Of a stretch of DNA of 6,293 nt, positions 6,049 through 6,293 are shown in pieces. Below the pieces are notes generated by a model that ran no database searches, had not been told where the DNA came from, and saw only the letters and a program-made list of their open reading frames with translations. Each line of letters starts with the position of its first letter. Positions within the stretch are counted from its first letter, which is position 1. Source of the DNA: Bacteroidales bacterium (lineage in GTDB: Bacteria; Bacteroidota; Bacteroidia; Bacteroidales; JAOZQN01); the NCBI GenBank assembly GCA_029938985.1, contig JAOZTW010000322.1, positions 1 to 6,293 of the forward strand, read 5' to 3'. The position numbers and the translations under genes were made by a program.

Positions 6049-6086
6049 GTTCTACTTTATGAAGTTAAAGTAAACACCAAAGGCGT
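6041..6086 (-). promoter_or_regulatory. Alternative hairpin sharing an arm with the leader hairpin
   Basis: acgcctt (6041-6047) can also pair with aaggcgt (6080-6086), with an inner perfect 7-bp stem tacttta (6053-6059)/taaagta (6066-6072). It uses the outer arm of the 6003-6048 hairpin, so the two structures exclude each other. Function is unproven. Confidence 0.4.
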
Positions 6087-6093
6087 GATAATA

Positions 6094-6117
6094 AATAGGC
6101 TTGCCTGTTAGGGCAAG
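6094..6117 (-). repeat. Palindromic repeat, inverted copy (CTTGCC...GGCAAG core)
   Basis: aataggcttgcctgttagggcaag contains a perfect 6-bp stem (6100-6105 with 6112-6117) and a 6-base loop. Its reverse complement is a diverged copy of the units at 6220-6243 and 6269-6293, so this one lies in opposite orientation. Confidence 0.7.
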
Positions 6118-6140
6118 AGGAATTATCTTTTTGTTTATAA

Positions 6141-6195
6141 GCACCAAAGGTGAGTAATTTATTCACTAATGTAAGTTATTTCGCAGCTTTGGTGC
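6141..6195. repeat. Inverted repeat gcaccaaag/ctttggtgc
   Basis: gcaccaaag (6141-6149) and ctttggtgc (6187-6195) are perfectly complementary across 37 bases, with a small inner gtga/tcac stem (6150-6153 with 6163-6166). A related caccaaagg word also occurs at 6075-6083. The structure lies between the opposed copies of the CTTGCC repeat and appears to belong to the same intergenic repeat cluster. Confidence 0.6.
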
Positions 6196-6203
6196 TTGCT
6201 TTT

Positions 6204-6293
6204 TTCTTGCGTTGATAACCTTGCCCTTACAGGCAAGACTATTGATTTCGCACCTTCTTGCGTTGATACCTTGCCCTTACAGGCAAGGCTATT
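6204..6293 (+). repeat. Two tandem copies of a ~50-bp repeat, cut by the window end
   Basis: ttcttgcgttgata-accttgcccttac... starts at 6204 and again at 6255, a period of 51. The 40-base unit and the second copy differ by one indel (ataacc/atacc) and one substitution (aagact/aaggct). Each carries the palindromic core cttgcc-cttaca-ggcaag (6220-6237; 6270-6287). They are separated by gatttcgcacc. No coding frame follows the repeat. More copies may lie beyond the window. The whole stretch 5964-6293 contains no gene. Confidence 0.78.

Noticed and set aside
6204..6293. Possible CRISPR array
   Set aside because: Only two repeat copies are visible, the non-repeated part is about 11 bases, the unit itself is palindromic in its centre, and an inverted copy lies nearby. 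This fits an intergenic palindromic repeat, not CRISPR.

Overview
The window looks like AT-rich genomic DNA from a member of the phylum Bacteroidota. Three things point there. Two promoter-like sites match the Bacteroidota form (TTTG, 20-base spacer, TAnnTTTG). Start codons lack a clear Shine-Dalgarno sequence. There is also the C-terminal piece of a TonB-dependent outer-membrane receptor. Order and genus cannot be read from the sequence. No complete new system is visible. The window holds two intact housekeeping genes separated by decayed mobile DNA.

Layout, left to right. Positions 67-1389 are a dead insertion sequence with 19-base terminal inverted repeats. Its IS4-type (DDE, YREK) transposase on the minus strand is broken twice, by a one-base deletion in an A/T run near the start and by an in-frame TAA in the middle. 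After a short ATTG-rich direct repeat (1391-1449) and a good promoter (1510-1541) comes an intact plus-strand gene for a secreted D-alanyl-D-alanine carboxypeptidase of the PBP4/DacB (S13) family (1582-3084). A hairpin-bearing gap follows.

At 3294-4288, on the minus strand, is a composite remnant. It comprises an IS3-family end, a full orfA, the frameshift signal and the first ~59 codons of orfB. That orfB piece runs in frame into the last ~149 codons of a TonB-dependent receptor. The other IS end, the orfB catalytic domain and most of the receptor gene are missing.

A hairpin terminator (4368-4403) separates this remnant from an intact minus-strand gene for the carboxyltransferase (beta) subunit of a propionyl-CoA carboxylase / methylmalonyl-CoA decarboxylase type enzyme (4425-5963). 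The last 330 bases (5964-6293) contain no gene. They are dense in inverted and direct repeats: two mutually exclusive hairpins just upstream of the carboxylase gene, then several copies of a palindromic repeat with the core CTTGCC...GGCAAG.

The two intact genes are not functionally linked: one remodels the periplasmic cell wall, the other handles propionyl/methylmalonyl-CoA in the cytoplasm. The mobile remnants suggest that dacB and the carboxylase gene became neighbours through IS insertion and deletion.
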